A program made the translations under genes and the position numbers. Below, piece after piece: positions 43,628 to 52,524 of a DNA stretch of 64,000 nucleotides. The notes under the pieces were generated by a model. The model saw only the letters and a program-made list of their open reading frames with translations, searched no databases and was not told the origin of the DNA. Each line of letters starts with the position of its first letter. Position 1 is the stretch's first letter. This DNA comes from Myxococcus virescens (GTDB taxonomy: Bacteria > Myxococcota > Myxococcia > Myxococcales > Myxococcaceae): positions 496,001 to 560,000 of the forward strand of contig NZ_FNAJ01000003.1 in assembly GCF_900101905.1 (NCBI RefSeq), in the 5' to 3' direction.

Positions 43628-44065
43628 TTACTGGCTCTGGGTATTCTGAACCACGCGGCAGCTGCGGCGACCGCACAGCAGGATGTAGCTGGCCTGCTGG
43701 TCACAGCCTCTCGCGCCAAACGTGTCACGATTCAGCCGCTGGGTTGATATCGAGTCCTGCTCACATTTCAGGTCGAAGGCCGCTTGGCGAAGAAGGAGCT
43801 CCTGGATGTCGACCCCATGAGGATCAGGGCAATACCCAAAGGCGTTGCAGCCCACCTCGTAGCGCCGAAGCTTCTGACAGCCTTCCGCATAGTACGCGCC
43901 CGACTCGTTCGGAGCCCCGGCGTAATCATAGACAGGATTGACTGCCAGGTCTTTCTCCGGACAGGCCATGTCCTGCGCAGCCTTCCCTCGGATGGCACTC
44001 AGAGCGCCGCTCCCACATCCAGATGACATCAGCGCCACAACGAAAGCGAGTACGACGGCCCGCAT
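43628..44065 (-). CDS. Cys-rich lipoprotein with a duplicated domain
   Basis: A 145-residue exported lipoprotein: leader MRAVVLAFVVALMSSGCGSG with the lipobox Cys. The mature part contains two copies of a small Cys motif. Copy 1 reads KAAQDMACPEKDLAV, then AEGCQKLRRYEVGCN; copy 2 reads QAAFDLKCEQDSIST, then ARGCDQQASYILLCG, followed by CRVVQN. Each copy follows A-x-D-(M/L)-x-C, then GC-x(2-4)-Y-x-V/L-x-C, a pattern I know from other myxobacterial proteins of unknown role. GGAG lies 8 bases before ATG 44065; an alternative ATG is at 44083. The base composition is lower in GC than its neighbours. Confidence 0.7.
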   Translation of the reverse strand: MRAVVLAFVVALMSSGCGSGALSAIRGKAAQDMACPEKDLAVNPVYDYAGAPNESGAYYAEGCQKLRRYEVGCNAFGYCPDPHGVDIQELLLRQAAFDLKCEQDSISTQRLNRDTFGARGCDQQASYILLCGRRSCRVVQNTQSQ

Positions 44066-44230
44066 GCAATTGGCTCCGTTCATGAAGCTCGGAAAATGTT
44101 TCGGCAGAGAACGCAAGAGGCCACGAGCGCACCGTCAATGCGCAGCCCCATACGTGCCCAGCACCATCACGGCACGCACAGCCGGCACTGCGGCGCCCTC
44201 CTTGGGAGGGCGCCGGAGCCTGCGCGCAGC

Positions 44231-44896
44231 TCAGCTCGCGCGCTTACGGCTGGGCGACTTCGCCCGCCGCTGGGTGGACTTGCGGGTACCGGCGGATGAC
44301 TTCTTCCCCGCCGCCTTCTTGACCCCCGCGCCCTTGTTGCCCCGGGACTTCGACACAGACTTCTTTCTCGACGTCGACGAGGTCTTCGCCTTCTTGGCCG
44401 ACGACTTCCGGGCCGGCGCCTTCTTCGCCGGGGCCAGGATGGTGCCCCGGCAATTGGGCGCGCCGCAGCGGCAGACGTAGAGCGCCTCGGCTTCGGGCCC
44501 CATGTCCTCGGTGCGCTCGTAGCCGTAGTCGTACACCAGCTCCTCACCGGGCTCGATGGAGGTGAGCGCGTAGATGTAGATGTGGCCCTTTTCGATGAGG
44601 GCTTCACAGTTGGGCGCGCACGAGTGGTTGATGTAGCGCGCCTCGTTGTGAATCGTCCCCGCGTCCAGCACCGTCCTCTTGTCGAGGTTGAACAGGAACG
44701 TGTGGTGCCGCGCCATCGATTCGTCGTCGTAGCGGACGTCCGCCTCCGCCTGCGTGATGCGCTCACCGAGGTACTCGATGATGCGCGTGCCCTTGCGGAT
44801 GCGGCGGATGGCGAAGGCACCCTGGCCCTGGATGGACGACGGGTGCAGCTCGAAGGGAAGCGGCTTCGTTGAAGGAATGAAGTTGGGTGAGGTCAT
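44231..44896 (-). CDS. SET-domain lysine methyltransferase with H1-like tail
   Basis: A 221-residue protein. Residues about 16-128 are a SET domain: GQGAFAIRRIRKGTRIIEYL, the AdoMet/lysine-channel motif RYINHSCAPNC (88-97), and GEELVYDYGYE (117-127). A post-SET zinc motif follows, with Cys142, Cys144 and Cys149 in VCRCGAPNCRGT. From about 156 to the end the protein is a Lys/Arg/Ser/Ala tail with no Asp or Glu (for example APAKKAPARKSSAKKAKTSS), resembling histone H1 or bacterial H1-like proteins. It should methylate protein lysines and may itself bind DNA. Bacterial SET enzymes are known, but the target here is unknown. Confidence 0.88.
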   Translation of the reverse strand: MTSPNFIPSTKPLPFELHPSSIQGQGAFAIRRIRKGTRIIEYLGERITQAEADVRYDDESMARHHTFLFNLDKRTVLDAGTIHNEARYINHSCAPNCEALIEKGHIYIYALTSIEPGEELVYDYGYERTEDMGPEAEALYVCRCGAPNCRGTILAPAKKAPARKSSAKKAKTSSTSRKKSVSKSRGNKGAGVKKAAGKKSSAGTRKSTQRRAKSPSRKRAS

Positions 44897-44991
44897 TCTG
44901 TTGTGAGCGCCCCAGGTGTTGATGTCGGCCAGGACGCTCCGGCTGCGGCGGTGTAGCGTGCACCAGTCCGACTTCCGATGAAAGGCGAACG

Positions 44992-45366
44992 ATGATGCGG
45001 TGGTGGCTCGTCCTGGGTGCCGTGAACGCTTTCCTCTCCGTCAGCGCGGGGGCCTTCGGCGCGCATGCCCTGAAGAGCCGGCTGCCCCAGGACCTCCAGG
45101 TCATCTTCGAGACGGGGGCGCGGTACCACATGTACCACGCGCTGGCCCTGCTGGCCGTGGGCCTGCTGGGACACTTCCGCCCCTCGTCCCTGCTCAACGG
45201 CGCCGGCTGGGCGATGCTGGTGGGCATCGTCCTGTTCTCTGGCAGCCTCTACGCGCTCGCCCTCTCCGGCGTGCGCGTGCTGGGAGCCATCACCCCGCTG
45301 GGGGGCCTGGGCTTCCTCGCCGGCTGGCTCCTGTTCGCGGTGGCCGCCTGGCGCACCACGAACTGA
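44992..45366 (+). CDS. DUF423 membrane protein
   Basis: A 124-residue inner-membrane protein with four predicted helices. The family pattern is clear: LGAVNAFLSVSAGAFGAHAL near the start, TGARYHMYHALALLAVGLLG, LFSGSLYALALSGVRVLGAI, and TPLGGLGFLAGWLLFAVAAW. DUF423 proteins are small membrane proteins of unknown activity, widespread in proteobacteria. There are two consecutive ATGs (44992 and 44995); either fits. GGCGAACG lies upstream, not an ideal ribosome binding site. The 3' end is 7 bases from the convergent coiled-coil gene. Confidence 0.88.
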   Translation: MMRWWLVLGAVNAFLSVSAGAFGAHALKSRLPQDLQVIFETGARYHMYHALALLAVGLLGHFRPSSLLNGAGWAMLVGIVLFSGSLYALALSGVRVLGAITPLGGLGFLAGWLLFAVAAWRTTN

Positions 45367-45373
45367 GCCCCGC

Positions 45374-45682
45374 TCACTCCCTCCAGGACGGGGGGAGTGG
45401 GTAGTACCGGTCGAGGTCGTCGTGGTTGACGAAGCCGCACGCCTCCCGCTGCACCATGAAGCACCAGCGCTGGTGCTCGGCTTCCTTGCGCAGGGCCTGG
45501 TGCCGGGCAAGCTGCGCGCGCCGGTCGGCGGTCCGGAGGGACCGCAGTTGACGTTCGACCTCGGACAGCTCCCGCAGCGTCTCCTCCAGCTTCACTTCCA
45601 ATTTCCGAAGCGAGGAGGCCTTCTCCGCCTGGAACTCGGCCTCTAGCGCCTGCAGTGCGTTCGAGCGGTCTTGGAAAGCCAT
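45374..45682 (-). CDS. Small coiled-coil protein, unknown function
   Basis: A 102-residue protein. Residues 8-75 form one long charged coiled coil ([20 protein letters not shown] and [20 protein letters not shown]). The end is a compact segment with Trp, Cys and Tyr ([20 protein letters not shown], then [10 protein letters not shown]). There is no leader or membrane segment. I do not recognise the family. The ATG 45682 opens MAFQDRS; the frame upstream of it enters the divergent amidohydrolase promoter, so I rejected longer forms. Confidence 0.7.
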   Translation of the reverse strand: MAFQDRSNALQALEAEFQAEKASSLRKLEVKLEETLRELSEVERQLRSLRTADRRAQLARHQALRKEAEHQRWCFMVQREACGFVNHDDLDRYYPLPPSWRE

Positions 45683-45740
45683 GCCCGTCGAATTAACACC
45701 CAGGCCTTCCCGCCGCCCGAGCTTGCTCGCTCCCCTGCCT

Positions 45741-47030
45741 ATGCGCGCCTTCCTCTTCGTCTCGCTGTTCGCCACCACCGTGGCGACCGCTGCCGAACCG
45801 ACGCACACCGCCCCACCAGCGTCCTATCTGTTGCGTCCCGACCGCGTCTTCGACGGTGTCACCGCCAGGCCGCACTCGGGATGGGTCGTCCTGGTGACGG
45901 GCGACCGCATCGCCGCCGCGGGGCCGGAAGCCAAGGTGAAGGTCCCCCAGGGCACCACGTCCGTTGACTTGAGCGGCACCACGCTGCTGCCCGGCCTCAT
46001 CGAGGGCCACTCCCACCTGCTCCTCCATCCGTACAACGAGGCGTCCTGGAACGACCAGGTGCTGAAGGAGTCGCTGGCGCTGCGGGTGGCCCGCGCCACC
46101 AACCACGCCCGCGCCACGCTGGCGGCGGGCTTCACCACCGCCAGGGACCTGGGCACCGAGGGCGCGGCCGACGCGGACGTCGGCCTCAAGCAGGCCATCC
46201 ACCAGGGCATCATCCCCGGCCCGCGCCTGCTGGTGGCCACGCGCGCCATCGTCGCCACTGGCAGCTATGGCCCCAAGGGCTTCGCCTCGGAGTGGCACGT
46301 CCCCCAGGGCGCGGAAGAGGCGGACGGCGTGGAGACCCTCACCCGGGTGGTGCGCGCACAAATCGGCCAGGGCGCGGACTGGGTGAAGGTGTACGGCGAC
46401 TACCGCTGGGGCCCCAACCAGGAAGCCCGCCCCACCTTCTCCCTGGAGGAGCTGAAGCGCATCGTCGACACCGCCCGAAGCAGTGGCCGCCCGGTGTCCG
46501 TCCATGCGAGCACGCCGGAGGGCATCCGCCGCGCGGTGCTGGCCGGCGCGGAGAGCATCGAGCACGGGGACGAAGGCACCGCCGAGGTGTTCCGCCTCAT
46601 GGCCCAGCGGGGCGTCTACCTCTGCCCCACCCTGGCCGCCAGCGCAGCGATGTTTGAACACCGCGGCTACAAGCGCGGCGTGGACCCGGAGCCCGCCCAC
46701 CTCCAACAGAAGCGCGCCACCTTCCGCGCGGCCCTCAGCGCCGGCGTCCCCATGTGCGCGGGTGGAGACTCCGGCGTCTTCCCCCACGGGGAGAATGCGC
46801 GTGAGTTGGAGCTGATGGTGGCCTACGGCATGACGCCCGCGCAGGCGCTCCAGGCCGCCACCTCCAGCAACGCGGCGATGCTCCACCGCGAGGACCAGCT
46901 GGGCCAGGTGAAGGCGGGGCTGCTCGCGGACCTGGTGGCGGTGGAGGGCGACCCGACGAAGGACATCACCACCCTGCGCAAGGTGCGCTGGGTGATGAAG
47001 GGCGGCACGGTCGCCGTGGAGCACCGCTGA
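45741..47030 (+). CDS. Secreted amidohydrolase (imidazolonepropionase-like)
   Basis: A 429-residue metal-dependent hydrolase of the amidohydrolase superfamily. A leader [20 protein letters not shown] suggests export. The TIM-barrel metal ligands are HxH in IEGHSHLLL, the lysine candidate in WVKVYGDYR, His in PVSVHASTP, His in SIEHGDEG, and Asp in CAGGDSGVF. The C-terminal [20 protein letters not shown] and [12 protein letters not shown] belong to the urease-alpha-like beta sandwich. These enzymes hydrolyse cyclic amides or dipeptides (prolidase/imidazolonepropionase-like). Substrate unknown. It is divergent from the coiled-coil gene; the stop lies 4 bases from the convergent cupin gene. Confidence 0.87.
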   Translation: MRAFLFVSLFATTVATAAEPTHTAPPASYLLRPDRVFDGVTARPHSGWVVLVTGDRIAAAGPEAKVKVPQGTTSVDLSGTTLLPGLIEGHSHLLLHPYNEASWNDQVLKESLALRVARATNHARATLAAGFTTARDLGTEGAADADVGLKQAIHQGIIPGPRLLVATRAIVATGSYGPKGFASEWHVPQGAEEADGVETLTRVVRAQIGQGADWVKVYGDYRWGPNQEARPTFSLEELKRIVDTARSSGRPVSVHASTPEGIRRAVLAGAESIEHGDEGTAEVFRLMAQRGVYLCPTLAASAAMFEHRGYKRGVDPEPAHLQQKRATFRAALSAGVPMCAGGDSGVFPHGENARELELMVAYGMTPAQALQAATSSNAAMLHREDQLGQVKAGLLADLVAVEGDPTKDITTLRKVRWVMKGGTVAVEHR

Positions 47031-47034
47031 GGCG

Positions 47035-47652
47035 CTACGGCTTCCAGGCCGAGGACCACACGCCCTGCTTGCCCGTCACCGGGTCCGCCCCGGGCAGGGG
47101 CACCTGGGCAATCCGCTGGACGGAGGCGTCGTGCGTCGCCTTCTCCGGGCGCTGCAAATCGTAGTCGCCCGTCCCCTCCGGGTAGCCGCCCACCACCAGG
47201 AAGTCCCCGCTGGCCTCCAACCGGCGGTGGCCCGTGCCCGCGGGGAGCACCAGCACATCGCCGGCTTGGACGGTGACCTCCTGCCCGGACTCGCCGCCCA
47301 GCTTCAGCCGCGAGGTGCCAGAAGCTACGCCCAGCACCTCGTGCGCATTGGAGTGGTAGTGGTGGAAGTCATAGACGGTGTACCGCCAGCGCGCCGGCCA
47401 GCCATTCGCGGTGAACAGCTTCTCCAGCGCGCTCGCCTTGTCCCCTTCCAGCGTCACGCCGCGATAGACGAGCGTGGGCAAGCGGCTGTTCGGCGTCATC
47501 CCGTCATCCTTGAACAGCAGCCGCTCAGGTGATGCCGCCTGCTGCACCTTCGACGTGGACGGTTGGAGTGTCGTCTGTGTCATGCCCGGAGCTCCCAGCA
47601 GGAAGGTGGTGGCCAGGGCGCCGCGAAGCAACCGGCGCTGAAGTCGCGTCAT
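47035..47652 (-). CDS. Secreted cupin (YjlB-like)
   Basis: A 205-residue protein with an N-terminal leader containing twin Arg residues (LQRRLLRGALATTFLLGAPG). The cupin double-stranded beta-helix carries motif 1 YDFHHYHSNAHEVLGVASGT (two His plus Glu/His metal ligands) and motif 2 AGDVLVLPAGTGHRRLE. YjlB-like cupins have such spacing; their activity is unknown. The gene starts just 4 bases after the stop of the upstream amidohydrolase on the same strand, so the two are co-translated. A role in handling the hydrolase's product is possible but unproven. Confidence 0.82.
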   Translation of the reverse strand: MTRLQRRLLRGALATTFLLGAPGMTQTTLQPSTSKVQQAASPERLLFKDDGMTPNSRLPTLVYRGVTLEGDKASALEKLFTANGWPARWRYTVYDFHHYHSNAHEVLGVASGTSRLKLGGESGQEVTVQAGDVLVLPAGTGHRRLEASGDFLVVGGYPEGTGDYDLQRPEKATHDASVQRIAQVPLPGADPVTGKQGVWSSAWKP

Positions 47653-47656
47653 CGCC

Positions 47657-49060
47657 TCACTCCTGGGTGGGGGCCGCGGTGGGCCCCGGCACCTGCTTGC
47701 CTCGGTGCCACACCGACTCGATGCGGGAGAGGTCGTCGATGTTCGTCGAAGGGTTCCCCTGCACCACCACCAGGTCCGCCCGCCGCCCCGCTTCGATGAC
47801 GCCCCGGTCCTTCAACCCCAGCAACTCCGCCGCGTTCGCCGTGGCCATCTGGATGGCCTGCAACGGCGTGAGGCCCGCCTCCGTGAGCAGCTTCAGCTCG
47901 CGGTGCTCGGCGAAACCCGGGATGCGCACGGGCGTGGCGCCGGAGTCCGTGCCGAAGCCAATCCGGACGCCCGCGTCGTGGAGCGTCTTCACGTTCTTCA
48001 GGTTGATGGTCAGCGCCTGCTTGTTCACCGGCGCGGTCTTCCCGTCCTCCAGCACGCTGGCGCGCCACGCCGGGTCATCCAACTGGCGCGCCAGGTCGGG
48101 TGACAGCGCGCGGCGGAAGAAGGGGTCGGCCATCCACGCCGGTCCCTCGGCGTAGATGTAGAACGACTCATTGAGGCCCAACGTGGGGATGTACCAGGTG
48201 CCCCGCGCCTTCATCGCGTCCACGAGCTCCGCGTCCACCTCCCTGTCGCGAACGCCGTGCGCGAGCACATCCACCCCCGCCGCGACCAGGCGCTTGGCGT
48301 CCTCCAGGTCATGAATGTGCGCGGCGACCCGCAGTCCCTGCCGGTGCGCCTCGTCAATCACCGCCGTGTAGACCTCCGGCGTCATCTTGTTCTTCACCGT
48401 TCCGCCGAAGTCATCCACCCAGACCTTCACGAACGCCGGGTGGCGGGACGCCGTCTCGCGCACGTCCTGGCGCGCCTCGTCGGGCGTCGCGGGGCGATAG
48501 AGCTGATGCTCGACGACCTTCATCGGCGGCGCCCCTTCCGGCACGCCGATGCCCTGGTCCCCGCTGAGGATGGAGGCGCCTGGCAGCGTGCCTTGCTCGA
48601 CCTCCTTCTGGAGTCCGTAGACGAGCGGCGTGTTGAGGCCCAGCGACGTCACCGTCGTCACGCCGTAGGACTCCCACTGCGTGAGCTGCCGCGCGATGTT
48701 GTCGCGCTGGTAGTTCTGCCCGCCCGAATCCGTGCCTCGCGTCATTCCCAGGTGGGAGTGGTTGGAGATGAGACCAGGAAGCACCGTCCGTCCCGGCAGC
48801 TCGATGACCATGGCCGAGGCGGGCACTTCCACTTCATCCACCGGCCCCACGCGCTGAAGCGTCGCGCCCTGGATGACGACGGCGGCGTTCTCCAGCGGCG
48901 CACCGCCGCGCCCGTCGATGACCCGCACGCCCCGCAGCACCGTCACCTTCTCCGAATCCTCGCTGCGCAGCCCTTGTCGGCCCTGGCAGGCCAGCAGTCC
49001 CGTCGTCAGGGCACCGGCCAGAAGGAGCCGGCCCCAGGCATGGCGGAGTGGATGCTTCAT
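47657..49060 (-). CDS. Lipoprotein amidohydrolase
   Basis: A 467-residue amidohydrolase exported as a lipoprotein (leader MKHPLRHAWGRLLLAGALTT, lipobox LLAC). Ligands are HxH in ISNHSHLGM, the lysine candidate in AFVKVWVDDFGG, His in RVAAHIHDLE, His in VLAHGVRD, and Asp in FGTDSGATP, with the LTPLQAIQMATANAAELLGL and GRRADLVVVQGNP sequence of the second domain. It is paralogous in order to the amidohydrolase encoded convergently 2 kb away. GAGG lies 8 bases before ATG 49060; a GTG at 49069 is possible. The cupin gene follows after 4 bases. Confidence 0.87.
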   Translation of the reverse strand: MKHPLRHAWGRLLLAGALTTGLLACQGRQGLRSEDSEKVTVLRGVRVIDGRGGAPLENAAVVIQGATLQRVGPVDEVEVPASAMVIELPGRTVLPGLISNHSHLGMTRGTDSGGQNYQRDNIARQLTQWESYGVTTVTSLGLNTPLVYGLQKEVEQGTLPGASILSGDQGIGVPEGAPPMKVVEHQLYRPATPDEARQDVRETASRHPAFVKVWVDDFGGTVKNKMTPEVYTAVIDEAHRQGLRVAAHIHDLEDAKRLVAAGVDVLAHGVRDREVDAELVDAMKARGTWYIPTLGLNESFYIYAEGPAWMADPFFRRALSPDLARQLDDPAWRASVLEDGKTAPVNKQALTINLKNVKTLHDAGVRIGFGTDSGATPVRIPGFAEHRELKLLTEAGLTPLQAIQMATANAAELLGLKDRGVIEAGRRADLVVVQGNPSTNIDDLSRIESVWHRGKQVPGPTAAPTQE

Positions 49061-49226
49061 GCGTGTCACCTCGGAAGCGTGGAGCGCGGGCCCTCACCCC
49101 GACAGCCCGCTCGTACACCGGCAACATGCTCGCGCCGCCACCACCTCGCACCCCGAATTCGGCCTCGCCGCCTCCACTCTTGGGAATGGAAGGGACAATC
49201 CCTCCTTCCCACGGAGGGCGGGGGGC

Positions 49227-50174
49227 CTACGGACGCGACACCGGCTCCGCCTTCACCTGGGTGAAGAGCCGCTCCACGTCCGCCCGGTAACACAGGTCCG
49301 TCCCCTGGGTGAGCAGCGCGGCCGTCCCGGAGGCGATGCCCCAGCGCAGCGCGTCCTCAGTGGACTGCCCCCGCGCGAGCGCAAGTGTCATCCCCGCGAC
49401 AAAGCTGTCCCCCGCCCCCACCGAGCTGTACGTCCGCACCGGGGGCGGCGTCGCCCGGAACTGGGCGGTGCGCGTCGTCACCAGCGCGCCGTCCGCGCCC
49501 ATGGACACCGCCAGCACTTCGGCGCGGCCCTGGGCCACCAGCTCGCGCGCCGCGGCGGCCTGGGTGGCGAAGTCTTCCACCGACGCGCCGCTCAAGTCCC
49601 TCAGCTCGCGGCGGTTGGGCTTGGCCATGAACACGCCCTCTTCCAGCGCGGCCCGCAGCGGCGGACCGTTGGTGTCCACCACCACGCGCACGGCCAGGCG
49701 CTTCCCCAGCCGGGCCACGCGGGCATAGAAGTCCTCCGGTACGCCGGGCGCCAGGCTGCCGCTGGCGACGATGAAGGCCGCGCCCACGGCCACGTCCTCC
49801 AGCGCGTCGAGGCAGCGCTGCCACTCGCGCTCGGACAGCGTGGGCCCCGGCAGGATGAAGCGGTACTCACGCGCGCCCGTGCCTTCCGCCACCGTGAAGC
49901 TCTCCCGGGTGGCGTCCTGCAACGGCACGGAGCGGCGCAGCAGGCCCTTCTCCTCCAGGAGCTCCTCCAGTTGGCTCCCGGTGGCCCCGCCCCGCGTGTA
50001 GACAGCGATGGCCTCACCGCCCAGCTCACGCACCACGCGCGCCACGTTGATGCCGCCCCCACCCGGGTCCCTGCGCACGGGGCCACAGCGCAGCTTGTGC
50101 TCCGGCGTGACTTCCGGCACGGACGTGGCCACGTCGATGGTCGGGTTGAGCGTCAGGGTGACGATGTGCGGCAT
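49227..50174 (-). CDS. PfkB-family (1-phosphofructokinase-like) sugar kinase
   Basis: A 315-residue cytosolic ribokinase-fold kinase of the PfkB/FruK branch. The N-terminal motif is TLTLNPTIDVATSV. The substrate motif is DPGGGGINVARVVRELGG. AKPNRRELRDLSG and the anion-hole/catalytic motif YSSVGAGDSFVAGMTLALAR come next, with the catalytic Asp in GAGDS. These kinases phosphorylate fructose-6-P, fructose-1-P or tagatose-6-P; the exact sugar is not evident. GGAG lies 8 bases before ATG 50174. It is divergent from the glycosylase gene across 174 bases. Earlier in-frame extensions read as antisense. Confidence 0.86.
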   Translation of the reverse strand: MPHIVTLTLNPTIDVATSVPEVTPEHKLRCGPVRRDPGGGGINVARVVRELGGEAIAVYTRGGATGSQLEELLEEKGLLRRSVPLQDATRESFTVAEGTGAREYRFILPGPTLSEREWQRCLDALEDVAVGAAFIVASGSLAPGVPEDFYARVARLGKRLAVRVVVDTNGPPLRAALEEGVFMAKPNRRELRDLSGASVEDFATQAAAARELVAQGRAEVLAVSMGADGALVTTRTAQFRATPPPVRTYSSVGAGDSFVAGMTLALARGQSTEDALRWGIASGTAALLTQGTDLCYRADVERLFTQVKAEPVSRP

Positions 50175-50348
50175 CGCGAAGGGTCTCCTGGGTTGCATCG
50201 GCGCGAAAGGGCCGAGCCTGCCCCACCCCGCGCGCATTCGCCAGCCATCCGAGCACCCACGCCGCTCCGTCCCACGGGCAACACCCCACCCCGTGCATGG
50301 GGCCCTGGGGGGTTGCCTTCCCAGGTAGGCTCGCGAAGATGCGCCCCC

Positions 50349-50906
50349 ATGACACCGCTCCGTCGCCCCTCGCGAGATGAGCTGGACGCAGCCACCGGTC
50401 GCACCATGCCGGACGTCATCGCGCCCCGGCTGCGCGTGCTCTTCTGCGGCATCAACCCCAGCCTCTACTCCGCGGTGGTGGGCTATCACTTCGCGCGGCC
50501 CGGCAATCGCTTCTGGCCCACGCTGCATGCCGCGGGCATCACCCCGCACACCTTCCAACCCACGGAGCAGGCGTCCTTGCTCGCGCTGGGCTACGGCATC
50601 ACCAACGTGGTGGACCGCGCCACCGCCACCGCGGACCTGCTGAACCCCGCCGAGCTGGCCCGGGGCGCGAAGGCGCTAGAAGCCAAGGTGGCGCGCTACC
50701 AGCCCCGCTTCCTCGCGGTGCTGGGCGTGAGCGCCTACCGCATCGCCTTTGGCCGTCCCAAGGCCGCGCTGGGCGCGCAACCGGAGCGCCTGGGCGACAC
50801 GCGCTTGTGGGTGCTGCCCAATCCCAGCGGGCTCAACGCGCACTACCAACTCGACGCGCTGGGCCGCCTTTTCGGCGAGCTGCGACGCGCCGTGGAGCAG
50901 GGCTGA
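50349..50906 (+). CDS. mug: Mug-type mismatch-specific uracil/thymine DNA glycosylase
   Basis: A 185-residue uracil-DNA glycosylase superfamily enzyme of the Mug/TDG branch, which excises U or T opposite G. Motif A is FCGINPSLYSAVVGYHFARP followed by GNRFWPTLH, the catalytic Asn in GINPS. Motif B is LPNPSGLNAHY, close to the intercalating NPSGLN of Mug. The length is as expected. It has no ribosome binding site of note and starts at the ATG 50349. It lies upstream of the GAF protein gene on the same strand with a 131-base gap. Confidence 0.9.
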   Translation: MTPLRRPSRDELDAATGRTMPDVIAPRLRVLFCGINPSLYSAVVGYHFARPGNRFWPTLHAAGITPHTFQPTEQASLLALGYGITNVVDRATATADLLNPAELARGAKALEAKVARYQPRFLAVLGVSAYRIAFGRPKAALGAQPERLGDTRLWVLPNPSGLNAHYQLDALGRLFGELRRAVEQG

Positions 50907-51037
50907 CGACTCCCGGTGCGAGTTCGCGGTGCCTCGCGCACCGTGCCTTGACCCACGGGTGCTCCCGCATGCAACGCTGCCCGCCAGGTTCCCCCGGACC
51001 TGCATCGCAACAGGCGCCCCCACCTGGAGCAGACCCC

Positions 51038-51625
51038 ATGGCCTCGAAGGCATTCGCAGCAATCATGAACGTATCGCAGCTACTCCTGGAGCGCGGCTTC
51101 GAGACCGCGACAGTCTCGGAGGCCCTGGGCCAGGTAGGCGTCGCGCTCGACGTCGACCGCGTCTACATCTTCGAGAACGCCACCAGCCCCACGGGCGAGC
51201 TGCTGTGCAACCAGCGCTACGAGTGGACCGCGTCCGCGGCCTCCGCGCAGCTGGACAACCCCGAGCTCCAGAACGTCCCCTACGCGGAGGTCATGCCCTC
51301 CTGGGTCGCGCCGCTGTCGTCGGGCAAGGCCGTCCAGGGACCGCCCCGTGCCTTCCCATCGCCCGCTCGGGAGCTGCTGGAGGCCCAGGACATCCGGTCG
51401 CTGCTGGTCTGCCCCATCACCGTGGGCGGCGAGTGGTGGGGCTTCGTGGGCTTCGACGACTGCCGGACGGAGCGCAAGTGGCCGCCGACGGAGGTCTCCG
51501 TGCTCCAGGCCCTGTCCAACGCGCTCGCGGGCTCGCTCCGCCATGCGCGGCTGCGCAGCATGCTCTCCGGCGTGCAGTCCCAGCTGCGCACCATCATCCA
51601 GCGCTGCGAGACGACGGCGTCCTGA
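51038..51625 (+). CDS. GAF-domain protein
   Basis: A 195-residue single-domain GAF protein. Helix LERGFETATVSEALGQVGVA is followed by LDVDRVYIFENATS, the strand pair near EWTASAASAQLDN, LLVCPITVGGEWWGFVGFDD and a closing helix VSVLQALSNALAGSLRHARL. This is the small-molecule-binding PAS-like sensor fold, without any output domain, so it presumably signals through a partner. Neighbouring histidine kinase genes carry the same domain type. GGAG lies 9 bases before ATG 51038. It is convergent with the cysQ-like gene. Confidence 0.82.
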   Translation: MASKAFAAIMNVSQLLLERGFETATVSEALGQVGVALDVDRVYIFENATSPTGELLCNQRYEWTASAASAQLDNPELQNVPYAEVMPSWVAPLSSGKAVQGPPRAFPSPARELLEAQDIRSLLVCPITVGGEWWGFVGFDDCRTERKWPPTEVSVLQALSNALAGSLRHARLRSMLSGVQSQLRTIIQRCETTAS

Positions 51626-51647
51626 CGCGAGCGGCGTCCGCGAGGCC

Positions 51648-52481
51648 TCAGCGAAGAATGCCGGCCTCGCGGGCGAACCCGGCCACCACGGGCGCCACGC
51701 GCTCGAAGGCGGCGGCGTTGCAGGCCAGCAGGCCGCGGCGGTTCTGGAGCTCCGAACCGTCATAGGCGTAGGGCGTCCCGCCCAGGTCCGTGAGGATGCC
51801 GCCCGCCGCGCGCAGCACCGCTTCGGGCGCGCAGTTGTCCCAGCGATAGCTCTTGTCGCTGACGTGCAGGTAGAGGTCGCAGGCGGCCTCCGCCAGCAGA
51901 CCGCACTTGAGGCCCACGGAGCCACACGCCTGCTCGTGCGTGATGCCCAGCCGCTGGGCCACCGCGTCCGTCAGGCGCGAGCGGTGGGAGCGGGACACCA
52001 CCAGCCGCAGCGCGGACGGCTCCGCCGTGTCCGACACCCGCAGGGCGCGGCGCCCCTTCGCGTCCTCCACGAAGCCGCCCTGCCCCACCACGCCCCAGTA
52101 CAGCGTGTCTCCAACGGGCCGGTACACGACGCCCAGCGTGGCCTTCCCCGCGATGGCGAGCCCGATATGGATGGCGAACTCGCCGTTGCGGTTGACGAAC
52201 TCCTGCGTGCCGTCCATGGGGTCCACGAACCAGCAGCGCTCGAAGCGGCTCGCGCCGGAGGTGTTGTCGGACTCCTCGGCCACGACCCCGTCGGAAGGGA
52301 ATGCGTCGCGCAGCGCTTCCACGATGAAGGCGTTGGCGCGCTCGTCGGCCTCGGTGACGGGCCCCATGCCGCCCGCCTTGTCATGGACGGCGAAGGGCGT
52401 GGCGTAGACCTCCAGGAGGATGGCTCCCGCCTGGCGGGCTACGCGGCGGGCGATGTCGAGTTCGGTTTCGAGCGGATGCAT
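51648..52481 (-). CDS. 3'(2'),5'-bisphosphate nucleotidase (CysQ-like)
   Basis: A 277-residue magnesium-dependent, lithium-sensitive-type phosphatase of the inositol monophosphatase fold. The metal motif is WFVDPMDGTQEFVNRNGEFA (D-P-x-D-G-T then E-F, as in CysQ, and not the inositol-type sequence). The second metal helix is KSYRWDNCAPEAVLRAAGG, and upstream EESD supplies the Glu/Asp. CysQ removes 3'-phosphate from adenosine bisphosphate made in sulfate assimilation. The related inositol or archaeal fructose bisphosphatase activity cannot be excluded. It starts at ATG 52481, just upstream of the histidine kinase stop on the same strand. Confidence 0.85.
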   Translation of the reverse strand: MHPLETELDIARRVARQAGAILLEVYATPFAVHDKAGGMGPVTEADERANAFIVEALRDAFPSDGVVAEESDNTSGASRFERCWFVDPMDGTQEFVNRNGEFAIHIGLAIAGKATLGVVYRPVGDTLYWGVVGQGGFVEDAKGRRALRVSDTAEPSALRLVVSRSHRSRLTDAVAQRLGITHEQACGSVGLKCGLLAEAACDLYLHVSDKSYRWDNCAPEAVLRAAGGILTDLGGTPYAYDGSELQNRRGLLACNAAAFERVAPVVAGFAREAGILR

Positions 52482-52524
52482 GCAGTGGCCGAAGTCTGCC
52501 CCTCCGTCCTCCTCCAGTCACGGC

